NCBI GenBank assembly: GCA_019671005.1
Contig: CM033718.1
Coordinates: 32,752,508 to 32,816,507 of the forward strand
Direction: 5' to 3'
DNA from: Hibiscus mutabilis
Lineage: Eukaryota > Streptophyta > Magnoliopsida > Malvales > Malvaceae
Length of the DNA stretch: 64,000 nt
Positions 23,846 through 35,359 of the stretch are shown here, one piece after another (position 1 is the stretch's first letter; each line of letters begins with the position of its first letter). A program made the translations under genes and the position numbers. The notes under the pieces are model-generated. The model was not told the origin of the DNA. It did not search any database and saw only the letters and a list, made by a program, of their open reading frames with translations.

Positions 23846-24481
23846 ATTCTCATCTCCTTAAAAGAAATTTCGTCCTCCAAATTTTCAAACTTAGCGAAAA
23901 ATCGTCAAAAATACGAATAATTTGGTAAAAACTTCTTAGGTCATTTCTGATCGAGTATGGATGATAGAAGTTGATTTTTAAACACACATTTGATCTTAGA
24001 TTCACAAGGACGGGCATGGTCACAATCGTACGCTCAATTGACACAAGTTCCAAAACCTTTGATCGAAATTTTAATTATGATCATCTCTAAATGTTACTCA
24101 AAAGAATGTATCCCAAGGATTCATGTGGTTCCGAAGCATCCTTATCAATATTAGGATGTGGAATAGGTTACGGATAATTTTATATTTTGAGTAGTATAAC
24201 TAAGGAGTACTTATTCTTCCTAGTTCTAAATCCAAATAAAACACACTCAAATTTAGAACTCAAACGAGGTGACATAGTAGTCTATCTGCAAAGAAGAAAA
24301 TAATCCTCGAATCATAGTTGGACTTGGAGTCTCTAATCAAAGTACATATTTTAAAAGATAGATTTAGCAGAAAACTCATTTTGCCGAAAAATATTTTATA
24401 TCCATGCAAAAATTGTTTTTGATTAAAATTTTATGTGAGCCTCATAGTCTGAGAGTTGAACTCAGCTCTGATACCACTAAA
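23846..24481 (-). other. Element G interior, non-coding
   Basis: 636 bp holding the PBS at its right end and, at its left end on the element strand, FENLEDEISFK-like codons followed by AAGGAGATGAGAAT, the usual polypurine end of gypsy elements. The middle shows no recognisable gag or pol. The 67-codon open frame at 23850-24053 is probably chance. Confidence 0.75.
24465..24476 (-). other. Element G primer binding site (tRNA-iMet)
   Basis: The minus strand reads TGGTATCAGAGC, a perfect 12-nt match to the complement of plant initiator tRNA-Met, 5 bases from the right LTR. Best-kept PBS in the window. Confidence 0.9.
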
Positions 24482-26316
24482 TATAACCTCCTAAACTCAG
24501 CCTAAAAGAAATGACCGAATTTAAGAGTTACGATTGAAAGCTTAACCCTTCAAAAACCAAATTTAAAACATTGTACTTGAATTTAAAATAAAATAACAGT
24601 AATAAAAACCACAGTAAATGAATGTTAAAAACAATCCCAAAATATAAATAATCTGAAAGTACAAAATTTTTATTAATGTCTCAGAATAATAGATAATAAT
24701 CTGAATAACTAAAAATAGTTTCGTACTGAATAATAAAATAATCAGATAAAATACGAGATCTTCCAAGTACCACGTCGCCTAGAGAACAAATATATTTGTA
24801 AGAGGAAACTATGGGGGAGTAAGCTAAAGAGCTTGATGTGTCGCTAAAGTGCAAGACAGACCATAATCATAAAACATAGTATTATTTTCTTAAAATCCTT
24901 TAAAATCATAGCACAAATATCACAAACACAATGTAATGCACCCAACTACAACCGCCAAGAGAAGAGGAAAGCTGCCCAGAACTCCTCACTTCGACCACCA
25001 TCTGATGTTGAATTCAACCCGAAGGGTGAAACCACTAAATTTCTCTGTACAAATCCCAACTCGTGCTCATACATATATGATGTTTAAAACTCAAATTTGT
25101 AAACATAGTTTCATAAATCCGATATTCCATAAAGCATACTTCATAAATCATAGTTCATAAATTCGTAAATCATATGTTCATAAATTTAACGTTTCATAAA
25201 TCATAGTTAAAACATATTCTGAAAAAAGTCTGCAGGTGATGACAAACATACAAGCCATAAAGCAAAATCATAATGAAGTAAGGTGTAAAATACCAAAACA
25301 TTGAAAAATAAAAAATTATTTATAACACCGGAAGAAACATCCCGTAGCCAAGCAAACACAACCAATTGTATGATGATGCGTTTTCCACGATTAGAAATAT
25401 TGGGTCCAGTTGTATCACTAGCTACGAAATAATTTCTATATTATTTCTATAATCGTAGTGCCACCATCTAAGACTAAGACACTGATATAGAACACATATC
25501 TAATTCGTAACATTGATCTCCAATTCAATCGAAGGCACAGTTGGGATGAATGGTGCGGTAAAGGCAGTCAGATAGTCTAGGCCAAACTGATTACAAAAGT
25601 GATTATGAGTACGGGTCAGTCAGGTCTAACTCGAGTCTACAAATTAGATCTTGATTCAGGTCATAACGGTTTGGATCAAATAGAATTAGACCATGGGCGG
25701 TGGTTTTGGTGTTAGAGGCCTGGAATTGAAGTTTGATGTGGTTTAATTGGGTGAGAACAATCGGTTCATAGAAGGGCAGTGGTACGTGTGGGGCTGGGCG
25801 AATCAAGACATTGGGTGTTGACGCAGAGACCATGTAGAGATGGCGAGGGCTGGGTGTTTCTCTTGGTCGTTTGCTTTATTCGAAACACGATAGACAAGCA
25901 GGATGTCGCATCGTATAGCGGTGATCGGATAACTTATGACTGCACCGAAAAACAATGAATGTGTGGGATTTTGTTTGAGGCTACGGGATTGGAGTCTGAT
26001 ATAAAAAGAGAGTGTTGGATTTTATAACAATAAAAATAATCGGTTAAATTTGAACCTAAATCTCCAATTTAGATAGGGTTCAATTTCTATCACCCAAGTT
26101 TTCAAAAATCATAAAAGAGTCTTTAAACTTTCAAAAATTCTAATTTTGACTATGAAATAAATATTTCTTATAATTTAGTCATGGGTTTAGTAATTTCAAA
26201 ATTAGAAATTCAGATGCTTCTAGAAATTGTGGTTCAATCCCCCAAAAGTTTGGGTTTTACAGATTAGGAATTAAAAATTAGGGTTTTAAATTTGGGCTTA
26301 AATTTGGGGGGTTACA
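24482..26316 (-). repeat. Element G 5' LTR
   Basis: About 1.84 kb, starts TATAACC and ends GGTTACA. Partner of 21884-23845. Hairpin copy at 24821-24834, CTAGGCG..GTGGTACTT-like box (minus strand) at about 24754-24785. Confidence 0.87.
24821..24834 (-). promoter_or_regulatory. LTR hairpin, G right LTR
   Basis: AAGCT AAAG AGCTT, identical to 22191-22204. Confidence 0.45.
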
Positions 26317-26524
26317 TTTTGTATGACATTTCTTGAGAACAAGCAATAGCTTAAGTTTTGGAGTATTTGATGAATCTATAGGAAACCTATATTTTAGGCC
26401 TTTTACTTAGAATATTGCATGTGTTCGAGCCCATATAGTTGCATTTAGTAGTAGTTTGCATATATTTTTGGAGTTTATGCTTGAGCATAGTGATGTACAT
26501 ATATATATATATATTAATACTATT
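26317..26524 (+). repeat. Element H: polypurine-like site and start of 3' LTR
   Basis: After G the old host resumes: TTGAGAACAAGCAATAGC then TTAAGTTTTGGAGTATT, matching the TTGAGGACAAGCAATAGC plus TTAAGTTTGGGGGTG site of element E read in reverse (33290-33325). The LTR then starts at about 26368 with TGATGAATCT and is interrupted at 26524 by solo LTR F. A short AT repeat lies at about 26499-26513. Confidence 0.7.
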
Positions 26525-28614
26525 TGTAACATCCCAAAATATTGCCTAGAAGAATGATAACATTTTGAATGAATCTCGATTTAAATTAAAATAATTCTAG
26601 AATGGTAAATTAAACAAGGTAGGGATCAAAAATAAAACTTCCAAGGTATGTTAGCAAAAAATTAAGTGACAAAAACATGAGAATTGATTAATGAGGAGTT
26701 TGCATGTAAAATGGTGGGAACACCAAGGGCTTGGACACATGCCACAAGCATGTGGAGACATGTGTGGAAGGGGTTTGGCCAAGAGGAGGATTAGCCAAAA
26801 CATTTCTCCTTCTCCCCCAAATGGCTGAACCACCCCATGTGAGAGAGAATTGAGAGAAAGATTTGGATATCCACCATGGAAGCTTAAAGGAAAGCTTGTT
26901 TAGCTTAATTTTCCTTAAGAAATTCTTCTGCTGATTAAGGATGAAGGTAAATTATTTTTCCTAGCAACTTAATCTAATTTCAATGTGTTAGATAACTGTG
27001 TTTATGCTTGTTTTGGTGTTAATGGCTTTGTTTGAATATCAAACTATGTTAAGGAGAAAATGGAAATCATTCGAATGTTGTGTGATAGGAAATGCCTTGT
27101 TTGAAGAAGTAGAACAATGCATAGAATATACTCATTTGATGTATAAAATTCTGAAAGTTAGTGTCTTGGAGTTTGATTGTAAAATTGATCTTGTTATGTT
27201 CATATATGACACTTGAATTGTGAAATTCTAGTCACCATACTTGATGTTAATGAGTCTATGTAAATTAAGCATGCGGATATTAAATTCGGTATTGTTTTGC
27301 AAAATCAAAACTGTTTGGGACTGCCTTAACAATGGAAAAATGAACTGGACCTTTAATCTAAAACATGGGATTGGTTTGCAATTAATTAAGGGCTGATTTG
27401 GAGATTTAAAAGCAGGGGATTTATTTAAAAAGAACTGCTTGTGTACTGTTTTACAAGCTAAATTAATGTACTGACTTGTAAAAGGTTTAGGGACTGTTTT
27501 GCCCAGTTTAGGGACAGTTTTGTAAACTAAATTAATGGTCTGTCTTGCAAAATGTTTAGGGACTGTTGTAGGTACGCAAATTGTGTAAGTGGGAATTTGG
27601 GACTGTTTTAGATAATTCGGATAATCATAGGCTGTTTTAAGCTTGATTATTTGTGTGCTTATGAGTTTAGGGATGTTCTGGATAGTTGTGAAATTAATTG
27701 GACTGCTTGAATGTATATGATCATGTTAGAGAATTGTTTTGATGCGCACAAGAATGCAAATTAAGTAAATGGACAATTTAAAGCAAACATTGGACTGTTT
27801 TTTATGTGTAAAAATGTATACAAGTTAATTACCCTCTTTTTGTATGAACATGAATGGTTATGGACTGTTTTTGCACACATGTTTGTGAACATGTGATTAG
27901 GAATTGTCTTGGCATCTAGGATTGTTATGAGCTGCCTTGTGTTTACATGTTTGTGGGCATTAAAATTAAAGTGACCTTGCAAATAATTTGTTGATAAGTA
28001 TGGTCCTAATATACAAATTAGCCCTCTTGTAAATTGTTAGGCCAAGAAGGAGCTAAGAAAGGATTTGGATAAGTAGCAAGATATGATTAAGGATTCAGGC
28101 ATCCCGTAACTTCAGGATAAGAGGTGAGTGTAGTTTAAAGTCTCGGGATAGGTTAAAAGCCTTCCTGAACAACTTATCAATTTAATTATATTTCCTTATG
28201 CATATATTAGAAAACGCTTAAGCTAAGCTTGGATCTAAGGTAAGTGACTACTTGTTAAAGTACACTATGCTAAGTAAATGTTTGATAAAAAGGTATGTTT
28301 GAATTGAGAATTGAACTTGTGATTGTATTTATGTGCAAGTTAAATCTAGAAGAAAATTAAGATATGACCTATTGGTTAAATGACCTTAAAACTATGAGCA
28401 TGATGGAATCTATATGTGTATTCATGCGTATCATAAGTTAAGTAATATGAAATATGATCTGATATTTTGATATGGAGCAATGCTCAATCGTTTCAGCTAT
28501 GATAAGATTATAACATGTATATGATTACATGAATATGGAGCCAAGCTCAATTTTGATATGATAAGATAAGAATATGTGAAAAGCCTTGGTCTCAAGTCGA
28601 TATTAGGTATTGTT

Positions 28615-28663
28615 GGCATGCCATAGAGTCCATAGAGCTCATGTTTGGGGTGGACTATGGTCC
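28615..28663 (+). promoter_or_regulatory. Shared LTR module GGCATGCC-GAGCTC-GGACTATGGTCC (F)
   Basis: GGCATGCC 28615-28622, GAGCTC 28635-28640 and GGACTATGGTCC 28652-28663; the linker CATAGAGTCCATA is also shared with LTR I. Confidence 0.6.
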
Positions 28664-29407
28664 TTATTTGGTGACAGTAGGAGGGAAGTATTGTCATCAT
28701 TTTGCGGCAGTATGAGGGATTGATCGGTACTATGAGTACCTTTCTATTGGCAACAGTTGGTTGGGGATTCGAGTACCTAGGTTGTTACTTGATTCTCGAG
28801 ACTATGAGAAAGACAAAATAATGAAATTTGCAAGTTAAACAAATGAACTGTGTTTGACGAATCATGTGAAAAGTATTCATGTTATACGATACTATGTTTA
28901 ATAACTATATGATAAGTAACTATGTTATGAGATTCTATGCTTGATAATTTGGGTGATAACTATTTATGCTCTTGAGATACTATGTTTGATACTTTAACAT
29001 ATAAACATAAGTCGATGACATGCTAAGTTTGATAGCCTCTATAATAAGCAACTTAAGTCCATGACAAGCTAAGCTAATAACTTATTTGATAAGTAAAATC
29101 ATGCATGTGATGTGCTATGACTATGATATGTTTGATGTCTTATAAGACAAGTAATTAAAAATTAGAATAACTTATGTGATAAGTAACCATATTTAAGTGA
29201 TGCCTTGTTTAAGAAAAAATATGAATCCATAAGTTAATCTATTGAATCAACATGAAAACTTGCATAATAAGTAATTAACGTTTAACTGAAGTTGTGCGTA
29301 ATTGGATTAAGAATTAGTGTCATGATTCGAAACCTTGTGGTTATGATTAAAGAATTCATGAATACTTATAAACTAAATAAATGGCTTGGTGTATGAGTAT
29401 ATACATG

Positions 29408-29705
29408 ATTTATGGACAGATTTGGATAAAATACTAGTATTTATGGACTATTTTGAACTTATAAAAATATATAGAAGATTTAAGGACTGTTTTGACTAAA
29501 TCCAACAATGTCTTGGACTGTTTTGAACCTATAAGTGTATACTCAAGATTCAAGGACTGTTTTGAACATATATATGTATACTCAAGATTTGAGAACAGTT
29601 TTGACGAAATCCAACTATATCTTGGACTGTTTTCAATATATATATGTACACTCAAGATTTAAGGATTGTTTTGACTAAATCCAATTATGTCTTGGACTGT
29701 TTTGA

Positions 29706-29737
<32 letters not shown>

Positions 29738-30255
29738 TCAAGGTTTAAGGACTGTTTTGACTAAATCCAACTACGTCTTGGGCTGTTTGAGCATATATAT
29801 CTATACTAAAGATTTAAGGACTATTTTGACTAAATCCAAGAATGTCTTGGACTGTTTTGAACATATATATGTATACTCAAGATTTAAGGACTATTTTGAC
29901 TAAATCCAACTATGTCTTGGACTGTTTTGAACATATATATGTTTACTCAAGATTTAAGAACTATTCTCACTAAATTCAAAGATGTCTTGGACTGTTTTGA
30001 ACATATATATGTATACTCAAGATATAAGGACTGTTTTGGATAAATCCATGTATTGGATTATTTGGACCTATAAGTATATACTCTCGATTTTAAGGACTGT
30101 TTTGTATAAGTTCATGAATATTTTAGACTCTTTTGAACCTATAAGTGTATACTATTGATTTAAGGATTGTTTTGTATAAGTCCATGTATATATTGGACTG
30201 TTTTGAACTTATACTTGTATATACATGATTTGAGGACTGTTTTGGATATGTATAT
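29408..30255. repeat. Tandem array of about 70-bp units in LTR F
   Basis: About a dozen imperfect units. Each has GGACTGTTTTGACTAAATCC, then AACTATGTCTT, a second GGACTGTTTTGAACATAT and ATATGTATACTCAAGATTTA. The half-unit GGACTGTTTTGA occurs twice per unit, so the unit itself came from a duplication. The last units drift to TATAAGTCCATG. A 26-bp AT run interrupts one unit near 29707-29732. Confidence 0.88.
29706..29732. repeat. AT microsatellite
   Basis: Uninterrupted AT dinucleotide run inside the 70-bp array, grown from the ATATATAT part of one unit. Confidence 0.9.
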
Positions 30256-30660
30256 ATATACAAGTATAAAAATATTTACTCATGAATTAATGGTACTATG
30301 GATGATTCAAACAAAAGATATACAAGTGAAATAAGTTGCTTGAATCACAAGGCTATGATAAAAGAAACCAAGAAAGTTCATATGATGATTAATGAGAAAT
30401 GATAATGACTTGCATAGTAAGTAATGTCTATATTGAGTATCCAATTGGGTGAATAGCTATGCTCTATTCGAATACCTATATGTATGTATGAACATGCCTA
30501 GTTCTAATTGCCCATGTATAAGTGTGATTTCTTGATTGAATGTCTTGCCCTAGATTGGTTAACTTATTGTCCAAGCTTAGAATCATATGTGCATAAGCAA
30601 AAGAACTAGGTGAAAGGACGAGTTATTGTTCCCTGCTTTAGATGCATTAAGCTACCTCAC

Positions 30661-30676
30661 TAAGTAATTATACTTA
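30661..30676 (+). promoter_or_regulatory. LTR hairpin, F
   Basis: TAAGTA ATTA TACTTA: a perfect 6-bp stem with a 4-base loop, preceded by ACCTCAC, 106 bp before CTCCTAGATGGTGGCACT. A CTTTCAGG follows within 40 bp. Confidence 0.58.
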
Positions 30677-31843
30677 TATCTCCTTTCACTGTCTTTCAGG
30701 TTAAGTTCATCTTTGGTTAGCCTTAAACCTGGACAAGATCACCAAAAGTCGAGATTGTATGTCTTGTATTTCCTTAAAGAACTCCTAGATGGTGGCACTT
30801 AATCTTTAGCTATGCATAATGCATTTAGTTAATTCTTTGATCTCATCAGTGTATAAGTTTTTAAGTAGCTATCATTATTTGTAGTGGTCTATTAAGCTTT
30901 TTGGTTGTTTGTTGGCTAAGTTCCGTTAATATGGTAATTGAGTAGTTGCTTGATAGCTGAGCTATGCTAGAGATATATTTGAATGTTTTCTTGTCGAATA
31001 AGTTATGTGGGTTATAATGCTTTAATAAATTGAGATCATGAATGATTGGTAGGACACCTTATAAATCGAATAAGATTAAAGGCTATAAACAAAATTCTTG
31101 TTATGCTAAGAAATGTTTGATTAATTAGTCATGATCATAAAAATGGTTTATGCTTTTCGAACCATCTTAGATATGTTGGTCCTTAGGTGGTTGTTGGATT
31201 GCTTGTTTGGTAGTAACTTCCATGTTTTACTTGTTTGGTCTAAGTAAGGAAAAATTTTAAAGTCTTTGTTGGGTAAATGATTTTTGTAATAAACTAGTAA
31301 TATTTTTGTGGGATTAGACCACGTTTTAGTGTCTCCTAGTAATTATTTAACCATAAGGAAATGACTATAGATCTTCGATGTTTATATATGCTATTTTCAA
31401 AAGAAGAAATTGGCATAACAAAGATGTAGTTAATAGCTAAGGGTTTTAAGATGTCCCACTAACAAATGAATTGGTTATTCTAGTTGGCCTAAATTGTTAT
31501 GAACCTCAAAATATTAAAATCGAAGCCTAAAGCCACATTTGTAAAGAATGGTTGAATGCCTTTATATAGTAAAAGACTCTAATGCTTGTGTTATGAAAGG
31601 TTTTAATTCAGTGCTTGAAGAGTAAGCTATGTACTTGTATCTTTATAAGGTAACTCAAGTTAGGGTTTAAATTTTTTGCTAAATTTGAGTAATTTGAAGT
31701 ATAATCTTGTCTTTGATTTAACTTTGGTGTTTGACATCAAGTCTACATGTTCTAAATCATTCTTTGCTTGTTTTGAAACACTTCCTAATTCGGTTTACTC
31801 CTAAGCTGGGTTAGGGGTGTTACACTATTAATAGGAAAGGTAG

Positions 31844-33285
31844 TATTGCGTGGTGTGGTGTACTATAAATGATACGCAAATAGTTCAAGTATACACATCG
31901 AACAAGTAGTAAAGTGATGAGTGAGTATCGTCTCCACATGGATTGGAGGTATTTCATGTCGAGTTTAAGCAATGCAAACACAGACTAGAAATGCAATTGT
32001 TGTGGCAAACAAAAGCAAATATGTAAATGTTATGGCAATTAACTGGAATCAAAATTGGGCTGAACTAACATACTTAAAACTGTCCTCACATGTGTGCTAA
32101 ACTCACTATGGGAATGACTGGCTGGGTTTGTCTAGATAACCTATGTTTGGCCCTCATGAATGCTTCAACCTTCCAACTTATCCTATGCTCGGCAAGGTTT
32201 ACAAAGAGTGTTCCTAAGCTATCTCTAGTAAGGAGTCTGGGAGTTAGAAATGCTATGGAAATACCTCTCAGCATAAACCCTAACACTCTTTTACCCATAA
32301 TGTACTACCCTTTTTAGCCGTTGAAACCCTTCCCTTATCTCTAAGGTGGGTTAGAGATGTGCCTCTCAGCATCCAACTCCATTACCTACGTGGATCTAAG
32401 CCTAACTCTCTCAACCATTAAGCTAATCAAGCACTCAAGGAAAGGCCAACTCTCAAAGGCTCTTACAACCCTAAGGAAATAAAACCATAGGCAAAGCATA
32501 GATAAAGGTGGAAAACATACATGCATCCATTAAAGGAAACCAAACATAATCATCCAAACAAACCCAAGCCACTAAAATCAGTTCATGGCTGGGCAATAAA
32601 CATCCATCGTCATACGTCTCATACAACCCATATCTAGAAAAATATAAAATGTCACAGCAAAAGCAGAAGGAAAGGTAAACTCCTGGTCCGCCTTGGACTG
32701 CCACGGACCGCCCTAGGTTTGTTGATTCTCTCAAGCGCCAGCAAGATCTTCCCTTTGGAGCTTCAACAATGGAGGACACCACGTTGAGGAAGAAGATGAA
32801 GAAAAGAGCTGCCTTTCTCCTTTCTCTTTCTTAGCTTTTTAGATCACCTTTTCAGCACACCCTAAAATGAGAGCTTCTTGTCCTTTATATAGTGGAGGCT
32901 CCTAGGGTTTTGTGCCCTAAACATTCCCTTTGTGACCTAAGGAATATTCTCGGGCACATGCTTGGCACAAGAGACAAATAAGGGTTCTTACATGTGAGGT
33001 GGAAAATATCTTCTTCGTGTTTTGTCTTTTTCTGCACCCATCCTTTTCAGTCCAAAATGCTATGGCATTTTCAGCAACTCTGCCCTGCTCGCCTGCACAT
33101 CATGAAACTAGACCAAACCTTTCTCAAGCAGCATCCATTTCGCAATTAACCCATAACAACCAAAGCTATGAAACAAAATGCAACTATATGAACTAAATGC
33201 AATCTAAATGCCATGAAATGAGCCTAAAAACAAGAAAATAACAGAGTAAAAAGGTATGAAATATATGCATTTTGTAGAGTTATCA
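31844..33285 (-). repeat. Element E 3' LTR (1442 bp)
   Basis: Pairs with 37924-39355. The outer end reads TATTGCG on the plus strand, so the terminal CA of the element strand is now TA. The inner end TGATAACTCTAC (minus strand) follows the polypurine tract. Open frames within (for example 32471-32782) also occur in the other LTR and have no known domain. Confidence 0.9.
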
Positions 33286-33325
33286 CACCCCCAAACTTAA
33301 GCTATTGCTTGTCCTCAAGCAATGA
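33286..33325 (-). other. Element E polypurine tract
   Basis: The minus strand reads TTGAGGACAAGCAATAGC then TTAAGTTTGGGGGTG and the LTR. Such a GTTTGGGGGTG end is characteristic of Athila and Tat elements; it primes plus-strand synthesis. Confidence 0.82.
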
Positions 33326-34503
33326 GTAGAAAAGAATAGAAGAAATGTTATGGCAAAAATTTAGTTCAAGACAGAGCTATGGCAAAATTTCAGTCCTCAA
33401 AAAAATACAGGCTATCAACATGCTTGACTAGACTTGAGATTTTGAGAACATCCCTTAGGGCCAGGTTCATTGTATGTGTGTGCGTGATTGCATCCAACCT
33501 ATGGGTAACATAGCTAAGAAAAAAATTTAGGAAAGCTCTCTAATGCACCTTAATATTTCTAAGCGATTTAAGCACAGTTTTTACTCCCATATTGTAATCT
33601 TTATTTTTTCTCACTTCTCTTCCTTTTTTTTCTCTTTGCTACTTCGAAGGGAGTCAGCTCATCACAGCTACCTTCCTAGACTTGAAAATGAAGTGGAGCA
33701 AACACCTCATTCCCTAGCCTATTGAGTAGAGTTATCCCGTGATTACTTTCATTCACTCATATGCTATTGCCGCCATTTATTAAAGGAGTGTCCCTCTACA
33801 GCTATGTTGAAGCATTTATTCACGGGTCTACACATATTTAAGCACAGGGGAGTTTAACAAAGCCTTTAATGCTTGTAATTATCATTCAAGTTTATTAAGA
33901 TTATTTATACTAAGGCATGCAAGAGTCATTTCCTAGAGACTTTTCTATGAAACTTAAGTATAGAAAGCAAGCAATCATGTAACAATTCAATTCATAAAGC
34001 ACCAAACCCTAAAGTCAGTTCTACCAATCTCAACTAGTCATAATCATTCAATTAATTTCAATCCATACAAGTTTAAATGTTCATCATTGGACATCATGAA
34101 TTTATTCACAAAACTCTCTTTGAACTAAACAAAATGCCATAGCAAAACTTTTGTTCCTAACTACAAATCAAATGACTAACTACGAACACTAACACCCCTA
34201 AACATGGAAAATACAGTGTCCTCAATGCATAAAAGTTAACTAAATTAAAACTAGATGCATGAAACTAAACTAAATGCAATGCAAGGGAGGTACGTCATGG
34301 TTGTTTTTGTTTCACAGTTTTGGATGCCTTATGCTTGATGCTCAATTTTTTAAGCGAGGCAACGGGTGGGTCTTCCTGTTCCGGTTCGGGTGTTGGGGCT
34401 GGGTCATCCTATTCAGTTTGCTCAAGTTGGTCAACATCATCATCATCTTCAGGCTCATATTCTTCAGTAGGGGTGGTCTAAATCTTAGCGTAGCATTTGG
34501 AGT
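33326..34503 (-). other. Element E non-coding region before the polypurine tract
   Basis: About 1.2 kb with no domain in any frame. The part 33650-33720 (inverted) matches H at 21520-21600, for example GGTGTTTGCTCCACTTCATT, so this untranslated segment is shared between the two Athila/Tat-like elements. Confidence 0.65.
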
Positions 34504-35330
34504 CTAGTCCACCACAGGATCTAGTACATGAGTGGGGGTCGGTTCAACGATCTCTTCATCAATTTCACTCTTGATAGTGACGGGGTTGGTAGCAGGCTCT
34601 TCAGGTTGTGGGGCAGAAGCCAGAGTTTTGGCTCTTTTTTTAAGCTTCTTACTTTTTGCTGCGGCAGGCTCAGCAGGTGTAGGTTCTTGTGGAGTGGATT
34701 CACGCTCAATAGTTGGGGATCTCGGTGGGGCAGATTTCTTTACAGCCAGGATGGGATGAGAAGCACTTGCTCTACTCGTAGTTGGAGGGTCCATCTGGGT
34801 AGCAAACAGTTCCTCAAGGAAGGGGGAAAGTCGACAGTCATGTGGGGCCGCATTTCTCAGAAGTATGCGTTGAGAACAACATCCCTTGCTTTCACATAAC
34901 TGAAATAGGTTGTGAGCTTGCCACGCATGTGATCAATGTCAGACCGTAGGTGGTTGGTGGTGGCCACCAAGGATGCAATCCTTGCTAAAGTAAAAGTTTT
35001 GGCCCCGCATTCAATAGTTTCCGTTGGGGCATCTTTATCGAATCCTCGTAGACTGGGGATGTGGGATGGTGTGATTGGGTGCTTGTCGTCGTCCTCCTCG
35101 TCTTCATGAGGGTCTTCGAAGACCTGTTTCTTGCGGCAAAGAGTGGTGATAAGATTTGGAAAAATTAGTACGCTCTTGCTTCTCTTTAGACATGCATAGA
35201 CTTCATCAACAATCAACTTCCCAACATCGACCGACCATTCAAGATGGAATGGATAAGAATCAACCGGTTGATGTGAACAGTGGTAGAGTGAGTTGTGGGC
35301 ATAAGACGAGTTTTGACAAAGTGATTCCAA
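34504..35330 (-). pseudogene. Element E extra ORF (putative plant transposon domain)
   Basis: Minus-strand open stretch 35330-34857 reads LEWSVDVGKLIVDEVYACLK and SVLIFPNLITTLCRKKQVFE, then acidic EDPHEDEEDDDKH, then TFTLARIASLVATTNHLRS. A second stretch (34794-34504) is Pro/Ala-rich with the basic run KSKKLKKR. This layout is the extra ORF after pol in many Athila/Tat elements; a role as envelope-like or nuclear protein is not established. Only small disruptions separate the two parts, so it is the least decayed coding region of E. Confidence 0.7.
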
Positions 35331-35359
35331 ACTTTGGCTTCAGGCTTAAGCCTTCCTCG

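Larger units (their letters stand above)
21884..26316 (-). mobile_element. Element G: gutted gypsy-type element with 0.6-kb interior
   Basis: Two LTRs, 21884-23845 and 24482-26316, in direct orientation around a 636-bp interior. The target duplication TTTTG is at 21879-21883 and 26317-26321. The interior keeps a perfect 12-nt tRNA-iMet PBS (24465-24476, minus strand) and a polypurine tract next to the left LTR, but no gag or pol. It has the layout of a non-autonomous large retrotransposon derivative. LTR start TG is mutated in both copies (GGTAACC and TATAACC). Confidence 0.88.
26525..31824 (+). mobile_element. Solo LTR F (5300 bp, gypsy type)
   Basis: Begins TGTAACATCCC and ends GGGGTGTTACA, flanked by the perfect duplication CTATT (26520-26524 and 31825-31829). 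No gag, pol, PBS or polypurine tract is found inside, so it is best read as one LTR left after recombination. It has the shared module (28615-28663), the hairpin 30661-30676 and the box 30782-30799, which set the plus orientation. The unusual length is partly due to a tandem array of about 70-bp units at 29408-30255. Confidence 0.85.

Noticed and set aside
26998..27216. 72-codon frame in solo LTR F considered as a small gene
   Set aside because: No recognisable domain, no gene signals, located in LTR sequence near its start.
29408..30255. Array considered as a centromeric satellite
   Set aside because: Only about a dozen diverged units within one LTR; no long homogeneous array in the window.
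32471..32782. 103-codon open frame in E's left LTR and related frame 38627-38860
   Set aside because: Lies in both LTRs of E, shorter in the second, no domain; chance open reading in LTR sequence.
34274..34899. Plus-strand open frames (34274-34507, 34528-34899)
   Set aside because: They are opposite-strand shadows of E's extra ORF and its flank on the minus strand.
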